From: Trichostrongylus colubriformis
Taxonomy: Eukaryota > Nematoda > Chromadorea > Rhabditida > Trichostrongylidae
Assembly: GCA_963978905.1 (NCBI GenBank)
Contig: OZ022259.1
Location: 1,240,001-1,304,000 of the forward strand
Direction of reading: 5' to 3'
DNA length: 64,000 nucleotides
Both the position numbers and the translations under genes were made by a program. The notes beneath the pieces are model-generated. The model was not told where the DNA came from. It worked only from the letters and a program-made list of their open reading frames with translations, and searched no databases. Below are positions 26,901-38,073 of this stretch, piece by piece. Within the stretch, counting starts at the first letter, position 1. Each line of letters starts with the position of its first letter.

Positions 26901-29900
26901 CTACTGAACGGTGTAGTACCTTAATGGCCAGTATGGGGGGCGGTTCATAGGTATGTACCCTTGTACGATGTTTGGAGAAACTACTGTTTGGATAAGAGGA
27001 CGGATTTATTAGTGCTCTACGATGTTCGTCGACACCTTTGTAGAGAGGCCTCTTAGTTTCTCCGACATATTTTTGCCCACAACCTCGACATTCTATGAGA
27101 TAAACCGTACCCCGAAGCTGGCATATTTTTTGGTCACCACAGTAACTACAACCTTCCCTGCCACACCTTTCCTCGTAAACCCTTGAATGCGTGAGTAGGT
27201 GCTTGAGATTGGGTGGGGGACGAAATATTAGTCTTATAGGGAGCAATGAATTTTTTACCACGTTGTTGACTTTTTGTGCCGTTCTTTCATTGAGATACGG
27301 CATAACCATGGAGATTCCATCAGGCGTTGAATATGGCCTCTTCCGCCGCACTAGGTCCTTGGTAGGGTAGGTTGACGGAGTTTTGGGGACAGCACAACGT
27401 GAGTTTGTAATATACCTTGTATATTACTCAATAATACTACTGCCACTTTTTAGGCCTGAGGAAGGTGCTACGCACCGAAATATTGCAACTTGTTTTGGAA
27501 AACTTTTGGGACTTTTACAGTCTTTTGAGTTTTTTGAAATAAATATTTTGGAGTCTCATATTTTCACACATTCTACTATAAGACCGCTATAGCAAAAGCG
27601 TTGATACTCAGTGCCACTGGGTGAGCATATTTTGTTAAACTTCTAATATCGGTTGTCTCTACCGTACGTATCGACCGCTTCTAGCCGAGCGTGCAAACAA
27701 TGGTGTAGAGCAAAGCAAGTGAATTATTTTCTTGCGGTACTAGCGACAATACGGGGTATCCACCGCTAGACTGTATAAAACCCCAAATAGCGGTGCATGT
27801 TAACAAAAACGATAAGCATTGATAATTGGCATATGGATGTACCACCACCATATAAGAAGCAGATGCCAGCAAGTGGATAAATTGCTATCAATCGATGCAA
27901 TCGAACGGAAAAACGATCGATCCCTAACTAACTAAACTCTCACTAGTGACCACTTCAGCCAGAGTATAAATGATAAGTGGATGGACACATTTCATCGTGA
28001 ACCATTTACACTGATAGTCGAAATCACTGGAATAAGAGGTATTGACCGCTGAATCATTCCAATTTCGGGAAAGCGGTGGCCTTCTTCAGTGATGCGATAT
28101 GCAGTAGAAATGATTAGATTATCGACACCCATAGCTCAAGCACTAAATGCTCAGCAAATGAATATATTCTGTATTCCGATATCAGTCAGTAGCAACGGGA
28201 CGTTTTGACTGATGAAGCAGGTGGAGTTCCGAATGATTATAGGTATTTGTAGGGATAACAGTTGAGCTAGCGCTCAGTACTACTCTTATCACAGTTTGGA
28301 ACTGTGCGTTGGACTTGTTCGATACCGGTTGGTCAGCATCGCCCACTTCGCTATGAAGTAATTCTGTTGCCTTATTCGTGGACTACTGTGCGATAGCCCA
28401 TCTGGTAATGATCAAAACGGAAAGGAAGAAACCAAGACAAGAAAATATAACAAAAGACTAAAAAGTTCCACGTACCATGTGTGCTGATCGGCTTACATCT
28501 GAACAATGCACCAACAAATTTCTGGGACAATTGTGTGGCCAGTTTCAAACAGAGATGAGCAAAATACTTCCTTCTGTCAGACAACAAGTCACGAAGTCGA
28601 GGTATCGCCGCACGAAGATGCGATCGAATAGCACCCACAAATGCAGACTCATCACCAACACCGTCTACTGTGGACCATCTGGAAGGAAACTGCTAGTAAA
28701 TGTTGAATAGTATTATACATCAGAGAACATACGTAATCTTCGAAATAGCCTGAAGCGCCGCATCACACGTCCCCTCGAGATCTTGAACTAGAACAGCTAA
28801 CGCCTGATTGGCGATTCCATAAAAGGTCTCCATCTCCTGACTCAAGTCAACTCCCTAAAAATATGCTAGGAATGCTTATGAAGAGCGAATTCACTTTCTT
28901 ATGGAGGGATTCCCTCCGACAACAGTTCATCGCAGTAACGACCAAAACCTCGCGTTTCACCTTCAAAACCAAAGAGCCTCAGTACAGATGACAGCGCGAT
29001 AGACGACCTACCGCTAATCGTTGAGCAAGCTTTTCCTGCAATTGTAAAGTCGTCTCAGCACACCAATCTGCTGTCGCCAATATGCAGCAGGTGAGAAACT
29101 GTTGGTCGGCACTTAGCCTGAATAGGGATTGAAACATCAGCAGAATTGTAATTGAAAAGTTTGATGATGAATGCAAAGCGGTTTCTGGCATTTGAAAGCT
29201 AACCTCAAAACAGTCGTATCCTCTCGAATAAGGTTGAACAGATTTGCCGTACTACTTCCACTCTGTTGGCCGTGGCCAGTGGGCAAGAACGCGGTCAAGC
29301 AACCATGCGCGTAGTTTCGTAGACAAACTCGTACGACACCCACAACATCCCTAATAAATGTAGCATAGAAAACGAGGACAAAGATCAACCAAAAGCACAA
29401 GGAAGTATAGAATACGAAAGCAATAGCAATGTATAAAAACGGCAAATGCGGATTGAATGAACACGCAAACCCACTTCAACAACGCATCCGGTTCACTACT
29501 GAGTTTACTACACTCAGTGATCACTTTCTTGAGCAGTAGGAACATATCAGCCGACGATGAAAATGGCACTGCATGCGTTGAGCACTCTCGTGATGGGACC
29601 TCTGTAGACGAGCCAGATCTACAATAACTCATGTCACAATGGACGAAACTTTAAACAGCAATCATACAAAAAATACAAGAAATACTATGCCAAACAAGTG
29701 AAACTTGAGAAGCAAACTCCACCCAAAAGGTTAAGTTACTCTTGCAAGTTCACCTGATCTTATTCGCGCAGTCTTCCAAAAACTGGTTCAGCGTTTTCTC
29801 TTGAGCACTGATGAAAACATCAAGGAATGAATCGAAAACACTCCAAATTGCCTAAAAGTAGTTTGAAAACTAGGAATGTGCTATGAAATGATGCGAAAAT

Positions 29901-32155
29901 ATGCCACCTTATCAAAGTTGAAGTCAGGTTTTGACGGAAATCTCTTGACGAGTAGAGCTTCAAACATACGGGTATGGTGGATAGCATGACCAAGCAGGCG
30001 AAAGTCCAGATCAGGGCGCCGACGACTCATCATGCGATATAGAACGTCCCTACAAGAAATTACAACAGATAAAACAGCAAAAAAGAAAAGACCATTAAAC
30101 TAAAACGCTCCGGGGCTTTGCACTTAAAAGTTGCAAAGAAGAAAACGAAGTGACACAAAAGACCAACCTTGTCACGTTGCAGAACTCCTTCGTCATAAGA
30201 CGTCCCATATCCCAGTCTGGTGGGAACACTTTCGACAGCCCTGTCCTTTCAAAGTCAGTCAGTTTACGTACATACCATTTATACCTGGAAAGCCTCCTGT
30301 CGTCTTGTTTTTATGCCCACAATATGAAAAGTGATAAAATAGACGAAAACAAGGAATTATGCGATTAAACATACCTTTCTTCAATTTTATCGAGCCACGC
30401 TCCTTCTTCATTTTCGGCATAAAGTACAGCGTACTCCGACAACTGCTGATCGATGAACCAGCGACAAAAGTTTGACTTCACATTTCCTTCGAGAGCTGCC
30501 GCCACTCGACACATGTCCGTCACTCGTTCACTCAATTGTCCAGCCTAACGGAGAGTCAACTTTAAGTTGTAGGGATACCATAAGAATCCCACAAAAAGCA
30601 TGTAAAATAAAGGCAAAAGACCTGGAAAACAGCCTTCATGTCGCCAGCTAGCTGAACGGTGAGTGCCTGCTTTAACTTGTTCAGTCTATTCGTAATTTTT
30701 GCCATTTGCTCGACTTCTTGGAATTCATCAAATAACTGCAACACGTTGAGAATAGCTGGTAGTTGTCTTGCTATAGAAGCGTAATCACGGTGATCCACCC
30801 AGACAGCTGAAACAGTAGTGATTAACTTTCGCAAAAGAGGAAAATCGCAAAATTACCATGAAAAATAGATTCAAAGAAATCAGAGCTACAATGAAAAATC
30901 GTCTCATAGACTTTATTCGAAAAAAAAAATCCAAAGACAAACCTAATGAGTCAACTCCAGTGAGCAGAATATGCAAGTGATGTAATGTGGTAATAGATGA
31001 CGTAAGATTTCGTTTCGCAATGTCGAGTTGCTTGATATCTCTTGTCATTTCTCGCACGATCTTAATATCAATATAAGGTGTGGATAACTTTCAAATGGAA
31101 TCGTGATAAAAGCAATGAAAATGCCGTTAATGTATCAACTACAGTGATCCCCACGATAGCGGATGGACTGAATCCGGATGGTTCAAAAAGGCTAGGACGG
31201 GAAAAGACAGTCGAAATGTAGGCAATGCAGAACTTGCCTTCGTAACACCCCCTCCGAAAATTACGATGGAGGATGTGAGTGATTAGATCATGGTCGTATC
31301 TGATGCGGAATTTCGAAAGAAATGAGTGAAAAGAGACCGTGAGTAGGCTAATAGTACTTGAAATAAAAGTGAGAGTTAATGGAACTTCTGACAATTTTAC
31401 CTCATCGGAGGATCTGGTTTTTCCTCGTATACTGTCGATGCGGCGCTCAAGCTCGGACATTGCCTTTTGGGCCTGAAGTTTAGAGAGTAAAGAATGCAAC
31501 AAAAAAGAAGAAACAAGAATTTCATATCAAATGTTATTCATGTAAGAAATCAATCCCGTTAGTAGCGCAATATTAGGTTAATGAAGAAGCCGGATGCAAA
31601 AACACAACAGGGTCACCTCCTGCAGAGCGGCTTCACCTTGCGCTCCAACCTCGTCATGGGATTCCACTAATGCTGCCAGCTCCACATCGAGATCGTGGAT
31701 TTCAGATTCCACAGCAGCTGAAACATGTACATTTCACGTGCAGAGGGCTGAACAAAGCGACAAAGCTCTATGAAGTGTTGCCACACCTATAACGGTATCC
31801 AGCTGGGCCAGTGATTGCTCTGTGGGAAAAAGTTCGTTGATCTGAGCAGTCAACTCTTGATCAGGACGGCAAAACTCCGAATGGCACATCTCTGAACATA
31901 CGCAGGTTTCTAGATAAAAATGGAGCACTCTTAAAACAACAACGGCATGCAAAGTTTTCTCATTATCTTTTCACACGGTCAAATTCATCAGCTTTACAAT
32001 AACATGGTGTAAGACAAGGGAAAGGCATGTCAAAACACAGCACCTTTGATAGCCGCTTCGGTGGCAAGACTGAGTTTCAGTTCTTCCTCTTCTTCCTCAT
32101 CATTTCCAATGTCGAGCGGTTTCGGATTGCTGGCCCTTGCTGATTCAGTTGTCAT
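24000..32155 (-). CDS. VPS53, GARP/EARP tethering complex subunit
   Basis: Nineteen exons: 32044-32155, 31787-31891, 31617-31717, 31401-31472, 30943-31060, 30622-30806, 30375-30544, 30168-30284, 29908-30049, 29754-29851, 29475-29618, 29204-29350, 29012-29117, 28733-28854, 28476-28678, 25456-25604, 25296-25385, 25112-25170, 24000-24168. They sum to 2409 nt (802 aa; human about 830). VPS53 is a subunit of the GARP and EARP complexes that tether endosome-derived vesicles at the trans-Golgi or recycling endosomes. Diagnostic stretches: [35 protein letters not shown] followed by [17 protein letters not shown] (N-terminal coiled-coil region), [44 protein letters not shown] and the C-terminal [10 protein letters not shown]. 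The start follows a TATGTTCAG acceptor 10 nt upstream, a likely trans-splice site. Introns 15 and 18 carry retroelement and mariner insertions. No disruption seen. Confidence 0.93.
24233..25097 (-). mobile_element. Mariner-like element in VPS53 intron 18
   Basis: Terminal inverted repeats TTAGGTTGGAACATAATTTC and its mirror, flanked by TA. On the minus strand are transposase remnants: [10 protein letters not shown], then [20 protein letters not shown] (second catalytic Asp region) and, in another frame, [11 protein letters not shown]. Frames shift and the N-terminus is missing, so it is a fossil. It lies wholly between exons 18 and 19. Confidence 0.85.
24430..24775 (-). pseudogene. Mariner transposase remnant
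   Basis: Contains [11 protein letters not shown] and YSPDMAP in different frames, both typical of DD34D mariner transposases. The HTH N-terminus and C-terminus are not recognisable. Non-functional. Confidence 0.8.
26539..26573 (-). ncRNA. Hammerhead ribozyme-like motif, left arm
   Basis: Minus strand reads AGG-C-CTGAGGA, a GGTGC-TAC-GCACC stem-loop, GAAA, TATT and GC. This matches the CUGANGA...GAAA core with a very short palindromic stem III (AT/AT), as described for Penelope-type hammerheads. An extra A before stem II and a short stem I weaken it. Confidence 0.4.
26794..27351 (-). CDS. GIY-YIG endonuclease domain of Penelope-like element (fragment)
   Basis: 185-aa ORF. The N-terminal part ([13 protein letters not shown] ... 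[18 protein letters not shown]) resembles the linker between reverse transcriptase and nuclease in Penelope-like elements. [10 protein letters not shown] segment follows, then the GIY-YIG core [19 protein letters not shown] (VYLI and YVG strands with the inserted C-x-x-C) and DEHRRALI. The Arg usually found before x-x-EH appears as Gly (YKGVDEH), which may affect catalysis. The RT domain is absent, so this is a 5'-truncated or internally deleted copy with an intact nuclease frame. Function: DNA nicking during retrotransposition (known for the family). Confidence 0.75.
   Translation of the reverse strand: MRRKRPYSTPDGISMVMPYLNERTAQKVNNVVKNSLLPIRLIFRPPPNLKHLLTHSRVYEERCGREGCSYCGDQKICQLRGTVYLIECRGCGQKYVGETKRPLYKGVDEHRRALINPSSYPNSSFSKHRTRVHTYEPPPILAIKVLHRSVESTVERKILEALEIKRLSPEINSRDELHDLLHIIT
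27451..27486 (+). ncRNA. Hammerhead ribozyme-like motif, right arm
   Basis: Inverted copy of 26539-26573: CTGAGGA at 27456-27462, stem-loop GGTGCTACGCACC at 27464-27476, GAAA at 27477-27480, then TATT and GC, where GC can pair with the GC just 5' of the core. Same reservations as for the left arm. Confidence 0.4.
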
Positions 32156-32609
32156 GGAAGTGGGCTGAACATATTGTAGAATTCAAGCAAAACTTTCAGA
32201 ACTTCGCAGTAAGTGCTGGTCAGCAGCAGCAGGGGAAGGATCTACCTTTGGACCAAACTTATCAAATTCAAAAGAGAAAAAAGCTTATGATAAAATCAAA
32301 AGTAAATGAAATAAGAGTTATCAAAAGCACATAGCGTGGCGACGGAAATACGGGAACATCATTTAGAGGGAGCTTCAGCTTAGCTTCTCACAATTGTCGC
32401 CGCGTTCCAGGTCATAAACCTGGTCCTTGACTCAATCAGTTCTATCCGTTCAAGAAGGAATCAGGCAACATTTTTATAAATGCGGAATAAATCATCAAAA
32501 AGCTTGTCACTTCCGCAAGCGGGATGCCAACCATGGGGGGATGAAGGTAGGGGACGGCGACAATTCTAAAACGTTATGCAAATCTGTGTTAATCTGTACA
32601 CATAGGCAT

Positions 32610-32837
32610 GGGGTCAAATCAAGTCGGGGGGGAGACGCAACTTTGCGTCAAATTTTCACCGACGTCAAAGCTTCTTTCCCTCCTTAGGCTTAGGCTAAAG
32701 CAGATGAAACCTATGCTTTGACAGATGCTTTTTCATGTGGAAGGAGAAGACATCAGTTTTAGCCTAAGCCTAGGGAGGGAAAGAAGCTTCGACCTTGACG
32801 CAAAATTGCGTCTTCCCCCCCCAACTTGACTTGACCC
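32610..32837. repeat. MITE family S, copy 2, with 8-bp target duplication
   Basis: GGGTCAAATCAAGTCGGGGG at the left, mirrored by CCAACTTGACTTGACCC at the right. Flanking TAGGCATG occurs on both sides. Eight-base duplications are typical of hAT-type elements, so a hAT-derived MITE is inferred. Confidence 0.7.
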
Positions 32838-33173
32838 TAGGCATGTATTCTTGTTGACCTCCGTGAAAAAAGGAGGATTCCCTTTTCCGCAAAAACTGCG
32901 TCTGACGTCGAGCACAGGCAACTCGCCTAGTCGCATGAATACCAACAGAGCCATTGCACGCAATAAAAAATTCATGGTCTGGGGGGTCGGGTAATTTTAG
33001 GCGTGGGGTACGGTGGCTGTTCGTACGCACTCACACAACGGCCGGAGATTTTTACGTAACACCGTAGGCAAATGGTCCCATAACATCCATGCTTCTTCCT
33101 TCGTTCTCCTTTTCTTTTACTGGAGCGTTCAACTCCAAATTGGTCTCTCATCTGCTCCTGTTGATGCATACCG

Positions 33174-33415
33174 GGGTCAAATAAAGTCGGGGGGGAGACG
33201 CAACTTTGCGTCAACGTCGAAGCTCCTTTCCCTCCCTAGGCTTAGGCTAAAATTGATATTCACTCCTTCCACATGAAAAAGCATCTCTCATAGCATAGGT
33301 CTCATCTGCTTTAGTCTAAGCCTAGGGAGGGAAAGAAGCTTTGACGTTGGTGAAAATCTGACGCAAAGTTGCGTCTCCCCCCCCCCCCCCGACTTTATTT
33401 GACCCGCATACCGTT
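33174..33415. repeat. MITE family S, copy 3, with 8-bp target duplication
   Basis: GGGTCAAATAAAGTCGGGGG and its mirror, flanked by GCATACCG on both sides. It contains a long C-run at the right end. It lies about 60 bp before the KIN17 start codon. Confidence 0.7.
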
Positions 33416-33471
33416 TACTGAGATTCGCTTAAAGTAATGTTGTTGCTGCTTTAGTCACATTTTCGTAAGAT

Positions 33472-36400
33472 ATGGGAAAGCATGAAAGAGGTACACCAAA
33501 GGATATCGCAAATAGGATCAAATCGAAAGGACTGCAGAAGCTGCGATGGTGAATTTTAGTTTTCTTCCAGTCTCATTCCTCCGTCCGATGTTGCTTATGG
33601 GAATATGCATTACGGGTTTCTAGGTGTGTGTGCTTAATGACAGTTCAGTTTACAGTTTTGTGAGACATTGTTTTGAAGGTTTTGTCAAATGTGTCAGAAG
33701 CAGTGTCGTGATCAGAATGGTTTCAAATGTCATCTTACATCCGAATCACACCAACGGCAGCTTTTACTTGTAGCAGAAAACACCAACTCTTTCTTGAGGC
33801 AGTTTAGCAAAGAATTTGAAGCTAATTTTATGCAGGTAATTTTTTCAGTGTTTTAGAACTACTTTCATTGTTTATCCTCATAATTGTTTCTGTCAAGTGA
33901 AAGAGCCAGACATCGAATTTATCTGTCAATAGTTATGACTACTGCTACATGGCTTGGTTTTGGTTTTAATACCGAGATTCTGGGCAAGAAATATGCAAAA
34001 CCAGGAATTAAACATTTCTTTGATGACTATGTGAGACAGTGAAACTAAATGCAGCTCGAATCTGGGAGACCTCATTAGTGGTGATAAGAGGTATTTCTTT
34101 CAGATTTTGAAAACCTGCTTTGGAACTAAGCGAGTACGCGCGAATGAAGTTTACCAGGAGTACATCAAGGACAAGGTGTTGATTCTATTCAGTTTATTAT
34201 TATCCCTCTACTTACATTTTCTGTTTTCATAATCTCTCTTAGCCGCATTCGTGCTTTTTCATTCACACATTTGTTATTCACTTATTTATGTGCATCACTG
34301 TTTATTGACTTTTCTTTATCCACATTTTATTTATTTATGTACATGTTTGTTCGTGTTTTCGCCAAAGGTATCGGCTTTAGGGTCATGTGCATATGAACTC
34401 AACGGTATGGCATACGCTGACAGGGTTTGTTCTGTATCTAGGGAAGAGTGGCAAGTGTAAGATAGATCAAAATGAGAAAGGTAATGCTCACTTCTTATTC
34501 TTTCACTGCTCTCTCGTACTATCCATTCAAAGTCGTGCTCTATTTCCCAGTTGGTGTTATCTATAGCTATCGTCTTTTTTGCAATACATCTTTTAAGGAT
34601 GGTACATACAATACATTGACCAAGAAGAAGTGATAAGAAAGGCTGAGGAAGCCAAGCGAATGAAGGCAGAGAAGGATGATGAAGAACGTCAACAAGAAAT
34701 GATAAATGCTCAAGTCCGCAGGTTTGAGTTAACAATTTAGCTTTTTAAATCTCTTTTTTCTCTTTTACTGAGTCCAGTACCAACTACTATCTAATACTGG
34801 TTTCTATTAGTCATCTGTGAGAATCTCAATGAGATGGCTTCATTTCAGAGCGTTAGAGAAACAAGGTGAAGTGTTTGAGCCTCAAGCCACCGAACTAATG
34901 AGGTCTGATGATAGTGAGAAGATCACTCTGAATTTGAATTTGGATAAAAAACCAACGCTGGAGGTGAGAGATTCTTTTTTTTTGAGTTGTTTGATTTAAT
35001 TTATTTTGTTTCTGTTTTAAAATGTTTGACTATTGATTGAATGTGTTCTGTATGCATGTGAAAATAATTTAGCTCAAAGTTTTTTCATTTCATTTGCTGA
35101 TTAATGGGCTTTTTGTAAGAGTGGTCAATGGGATTATCAGTGTCTCCGTGTCTCACTTGCTTCATTCAAGGACTTGAAGCGACCTGTATTCTCTGGAGTG
35201 TCAATCTTTGATCAGATCAAAACGAAGAAAGAAGAACCGGTAAGCGATGAAGAAAGGCCCAGTTCAAGTCGTAGAGATCGAAGCAGGGAGAGGGATGAAA
35301 AGCGATATCGACGAGATCGAGATACGAAGAAGGAACGCAGAAGTCGTAGCAGGAGTCGTAGCAGAAGTCGTGACCGCGAGCGGGAGCGGCGAGCGGGAAG
35401 TGCGCTCATTGTGGTGTGTTACCGTTCAACAGTCAAATTCCACCGTCATTGAGTTTCCAGGTAGTGGTAAGGAACGGCCGTTTTCGTCTTCCAAAAGAGA
35501 GGAGAAGCCCAAAAAATCGGCACTCGATGAGATTCGAGAACAGCAGGAACAGTTCAAAGAGAAGAAGAACAGAAAGGATCATTGGCTTCATGAGGGTATT
35601 ATTGTCAAAGTAAGCATTTCCTTTACTCCTTTCCCTGTTTTCTCTGCATCTTGGCTTTCGTTCATTATTGTTTTCATTCAGATAATTACGAAGGCACTGG
35701 GAAATGATTATTACAAGGCGAAGGGAGTTGTTAAGTCGCTTATTGATGACTACACGGCAAGCGTGAAATTGGATGATGGTAAGACTTTTGACTTATTCTA
35801 CGATATTGAAATTTGTTCTGATTCTGTTCAGCTTTTTTATTCGCTTTATCCTTCTGCGTCTCGATATATTTTATGAATTTAGGAACTCTTGTTAAATTGG
35901 ATCAAGCACATGTGGAGACGGTTATACCGAGTGTTGGTAGAGAAATGAAGATAGTGAACGGCGCTTATCGAGGTTGTGTTGCTGTGAGTTACCATTCAGC
36001 TTCTTCGATTACAATTCTTCCAACGGTTCGCCTAGAAAGAAGCGCTTAGCCAGTTTGTGACCTCTCTGTGTCCAATAATTACGTTTGACGCGTTTCAGTT
36101 GCTGTTTATTTGAGTTGTTCACTGTTCCGTGTGTGTTTGAATATTTCTCCCGTAAACTGAGTTTTATTGTTTCATTTATAAAGGCTATTTCCATTCCTTA
36201 ACTACCCCTGTTTTGGTTTTTACGAGGGGGGGAGGAAAGGACGGTGAGGTGGGGCTCGTGAAGGTAGTGAAAGGCGCTGCTGCATGGCATTCTTCCTGAT
36301 GAGGCTGATGTGGCACATAAAAATAGGCCGTTGACAGACCCCGCGATTTTGCGATTTTACAGCTCCGCACGCGAAGTTGCGTCAATGCAAAATTTCAAGG

Positions 36401-36573
36401 CCTCACAACCTGAGTACGCCTCAGTGCCCTTAACAAGTGCATGAACCCAAGTATTTCAGAAGCTGGAGAGTCTAGATCAGGACGCCTTCTGCTTGAATCT
36501 CCGTATCACGGAGGGTACAATGAATGGACGGACAGTGAGAGTACCATATGAAGATGCTAGTAAATTAGCGTAG
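33472..36573 (+). CDS. KIN17 (DNA/RNA-binding protein KIN17)
   Basis: Eleven exons: 33472-33548, 33679-33835, 34104-34175, 34381-34480, 34598-34721, 34849-34963, 35171-35399, 35461-35609, 35682-35778, 35883-35983, 36460-36573 (444 aa). KIN17 is a conserved nuclear protein linked to DNA damage response, replication and spliceosomes. Visible: N-terminal IANRIKSKGLQKLRW, C2H2 finger CQMCQKQCRDQNGFKCH with H at SESH, winged-helix part FGTKRVRANEVYQEYI followed by HVHMNSTVWHTLTGFVLYLG, a central Lys/Glu helix, an Arg/Ser-rich segment (RSRSRSRSRSRDRERERR), then KNRKDHWLHEGIIVK and two C-terminal SH3/KOW-like repeats ending VPYEDASKLA. Human KIN17 is 393 aa; the RS-rich insert explains most of the extra length. 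A CTGCTTTAG trans-splice acceptor lies 18 nt before the ATG. Likely first gene of an operon with FAM32A. Confidence 0.93.
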
Positions 36574-36613
36574 ATTTTGATCTCGCAGAGTGATGTTTAC
36601 TTTGTTTGTATAT

Positions 36614-36619
36614 AATAAA
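36614..36619 (+). terminator. Poly(A) signal AATAAA, KIN17
   Basis: AATAAA 41 nt after the KIN17 stop codon and 140 nt before the next acceptor; spacing typical of nematode operon junctions. Confidence 0.6.
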
Positions 36620-36747
36620 TATTGAAACGTTTTATGAGTTTCGAATTAGAAGGTATCTGGTACAATCCAATTCTGCTACTGCTCTTTTGTGCTCATTTCA
36701 CATGTCTATTGTCCTGTTTATTGCTTCATTGTCAGTTCTGTTAATTG

Positions 36748-36761
36748 AGAGTTTTTCAGAG
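36748..36761 (+). promoter_or_regulatory. Probable SL2-type trans-splice acceptor, FAM32A
   Basis: GAGTTTTTCAG|AG sits two bases before the FAM32A ATG, 186 nt after the KIN17 stop, preceded by a U-rich stretch. This arrangement suggests polycistronic processing. Confidence 0.55.
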
Positions 36762-37650
36762 ATGGCGATTGAAGAACTCGTAGTCAAAGGTAGTCTAAAA
36801 TTAAAGAAAAAAGATGTGTTCAAGAAAAAGAAGAAGAAGACCGTTGATCCGAAGATGATCGATTTGACGATAAAGAAGGATGAGCAGTCGGGAACAGTCG
36901 GCAAAACGAAGGCGGAGATTGCGTTTGAAAGGAGACGTCAAGAGACACTGGTGAGTTGATGGCTCATAAAAAATGCTTGTGCTTTTTATCTTGTCTGCTG
37001 TTAAGTCTCTGGACTTCCGGAATTTTCCCCTCTTTTGCGGGGTATGTGCTTCTGATGTAATAGATGGGGCAAAGTTGGAGAAACCGCTAATGAATGTGCT
37101 TCCGTTTGCTGGCACGCGATATTGTGCTGGCTGAGGAGGATGGCGAAAATCAAGACCATACAAATAAGGGTTCCCTTCACGACCCCTCTCGACTCATGAA
37201 ATCACGACCTCCTACTCATTTGACGCATCTGAGGTGTGTTGTGCCTATACTCGGATCGTCTCTCCAGAAAACGTGATCAATCGATAATCATAGCTTTACT
37301 GCCTAAGACCGAGTATGTTGTCGATTGACGACCCTTTTCAAGAGGTCACCTCACCTAACCCGAAATCTTCCAAGGGTGTGTGGATGTGGAGGCCCCAAGC
37401 ACGACCCAATCAACCCAAAATACTACCTCCTTTTCCAATAATAAATGCGACCCACCGTTGATGTCTCCCTGACGGAAGCCAGGCACACTCCACACTTCTT
37501 CACCTTCATCAGTAATGTATATAATTTAAGTTCGAAAGGATGCAGAAGAAAGCAGCTGTGAGTCATCGACAACGAGTGGAAGAGTTTAACAAGCAAATGA
37601 GCGAATTGACAGAGTTTAACGATATTCCGAAGGTGTCGTGGACAAAATAG
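36762..37650 (+). CDS. FAM32A homologue
   Basis: Two exons, 36762-36950 and 37531-37650, total 309 nt (102 aa; human 112 aa). FAM32A is a small basic nuclear protein; the human protein has been placed in the catalytic spliceosome. Visible: N-terminal VVKGSLKLKKKDVFKKKKKK, KTKAEIAFERRRQETL across the splice to FERMQKKAAVSHRQRVEEFN, and the conserved C-terminus FNDIPKVSWTK. Both splice sites are phase 0. The 580-nt intron contains repeat-like non-coding sequence. Downstream of KIN17 by 188 bp, probably co-transcribed. Confidence 0.9.
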
Positions 37651-38073
37651 ATCGACCATCGAACTGTACGTGCTTTTCCTTTCACATGTATGTGTGCAAA
37701 GCACTTCCTTCTTTTTCTGGTCTCTTAGTTTCAATCAATATGTATAGTGAGGAGAAGATGTAAAAATGACTACTTGCGACATGTTCTTGTTTCTCCTGTA
37801 TTCCAATAAATTTTACTCGGTTGAGTCTTTTGTGGCTGATTTCATAGTATAAGTATGAGGTAATGTAACACCTCTTCAGAAATAGGTTACCACGGAAGGT
37901 ATTGCAACACTGAATCGATTTATATAGATTAATTTATTATCAATGCTAAATCTGAAAGTGCCGAGTACGTTAGTACGCCATTGCGTTGCCGTTGCGAAGC
38001 GGCTGTGCTAGGACTAGAACATCACTTGTAACAAATTGATTGTGAGGCTCTCAGCAAATATCAGTTGGAGACG
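37651..38073. other. Convergent 3' region FAM32A/unc-47
   Basis: Contains AATAAA at 37805-37810 (plus, about 155 nt after the FAM32A stop) and, on the minus strand, AATAAA at 37933-37938 (about 136 nt after the unc-47 stop). Tail-to-tail arrangement; nothing else seen. Confidence 0.6.

Larger units (their letters stand above)
26401..27585 (-). mobile_element. Penelope-like retroelement with inverted terminal repeats and 13-bp target duplication
   Basis: Arms 26451-26668 and 27354-27571 are near-perfect inverted copies (GAATGTGTGAAAATATGAGA and its mirror). The element is flanked by CTACTATAAGACC at 26401-26413 and 27573-27585. A GIY-YIG nuclease ORF lies between the arms; no reverse transcriptase is present. 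Penelope-like elements are known for a C-terminal GIY-YIG domain and complex direct or inverted terminal repeats with hammerhead motifs. It sits in VPS53 intron 15. Confidence 0.7.
25771..27858. repeat. Interspersed repeat family X, copy 2 (interrupted)
   Basis: Same order of blocks as 101-1250: TG-rich start, about 137-bp tandem units at 25919, 26049, 26190 and 26327, CTACTATAAGACC, then the AAAACGATAAGCATTG and ATGGATGTACCACCA end. It is split by the Penelope-like element at 26414-27572. Confidence 0.6.
32156..33471. other. Divergent intergenic region between VPS53 and KIN17
   Basis: About 1.3 kb with no gene. Two family S MITEs (32610-32837 and 33174-33415) occupy over a third of it. Likely spliced-leader acceptors are TTCAG at about 32165-32169 (minus) and CTGCTTTAG ending at 33453 (plus). 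No TATA-like element is recognised. Confidence 0.6.

Noticed and set aside
35212..35409. Minus-strand Ser/Arg-rich ORF
   Set aside because: Antisense shadow of the KIN17 RS segment.
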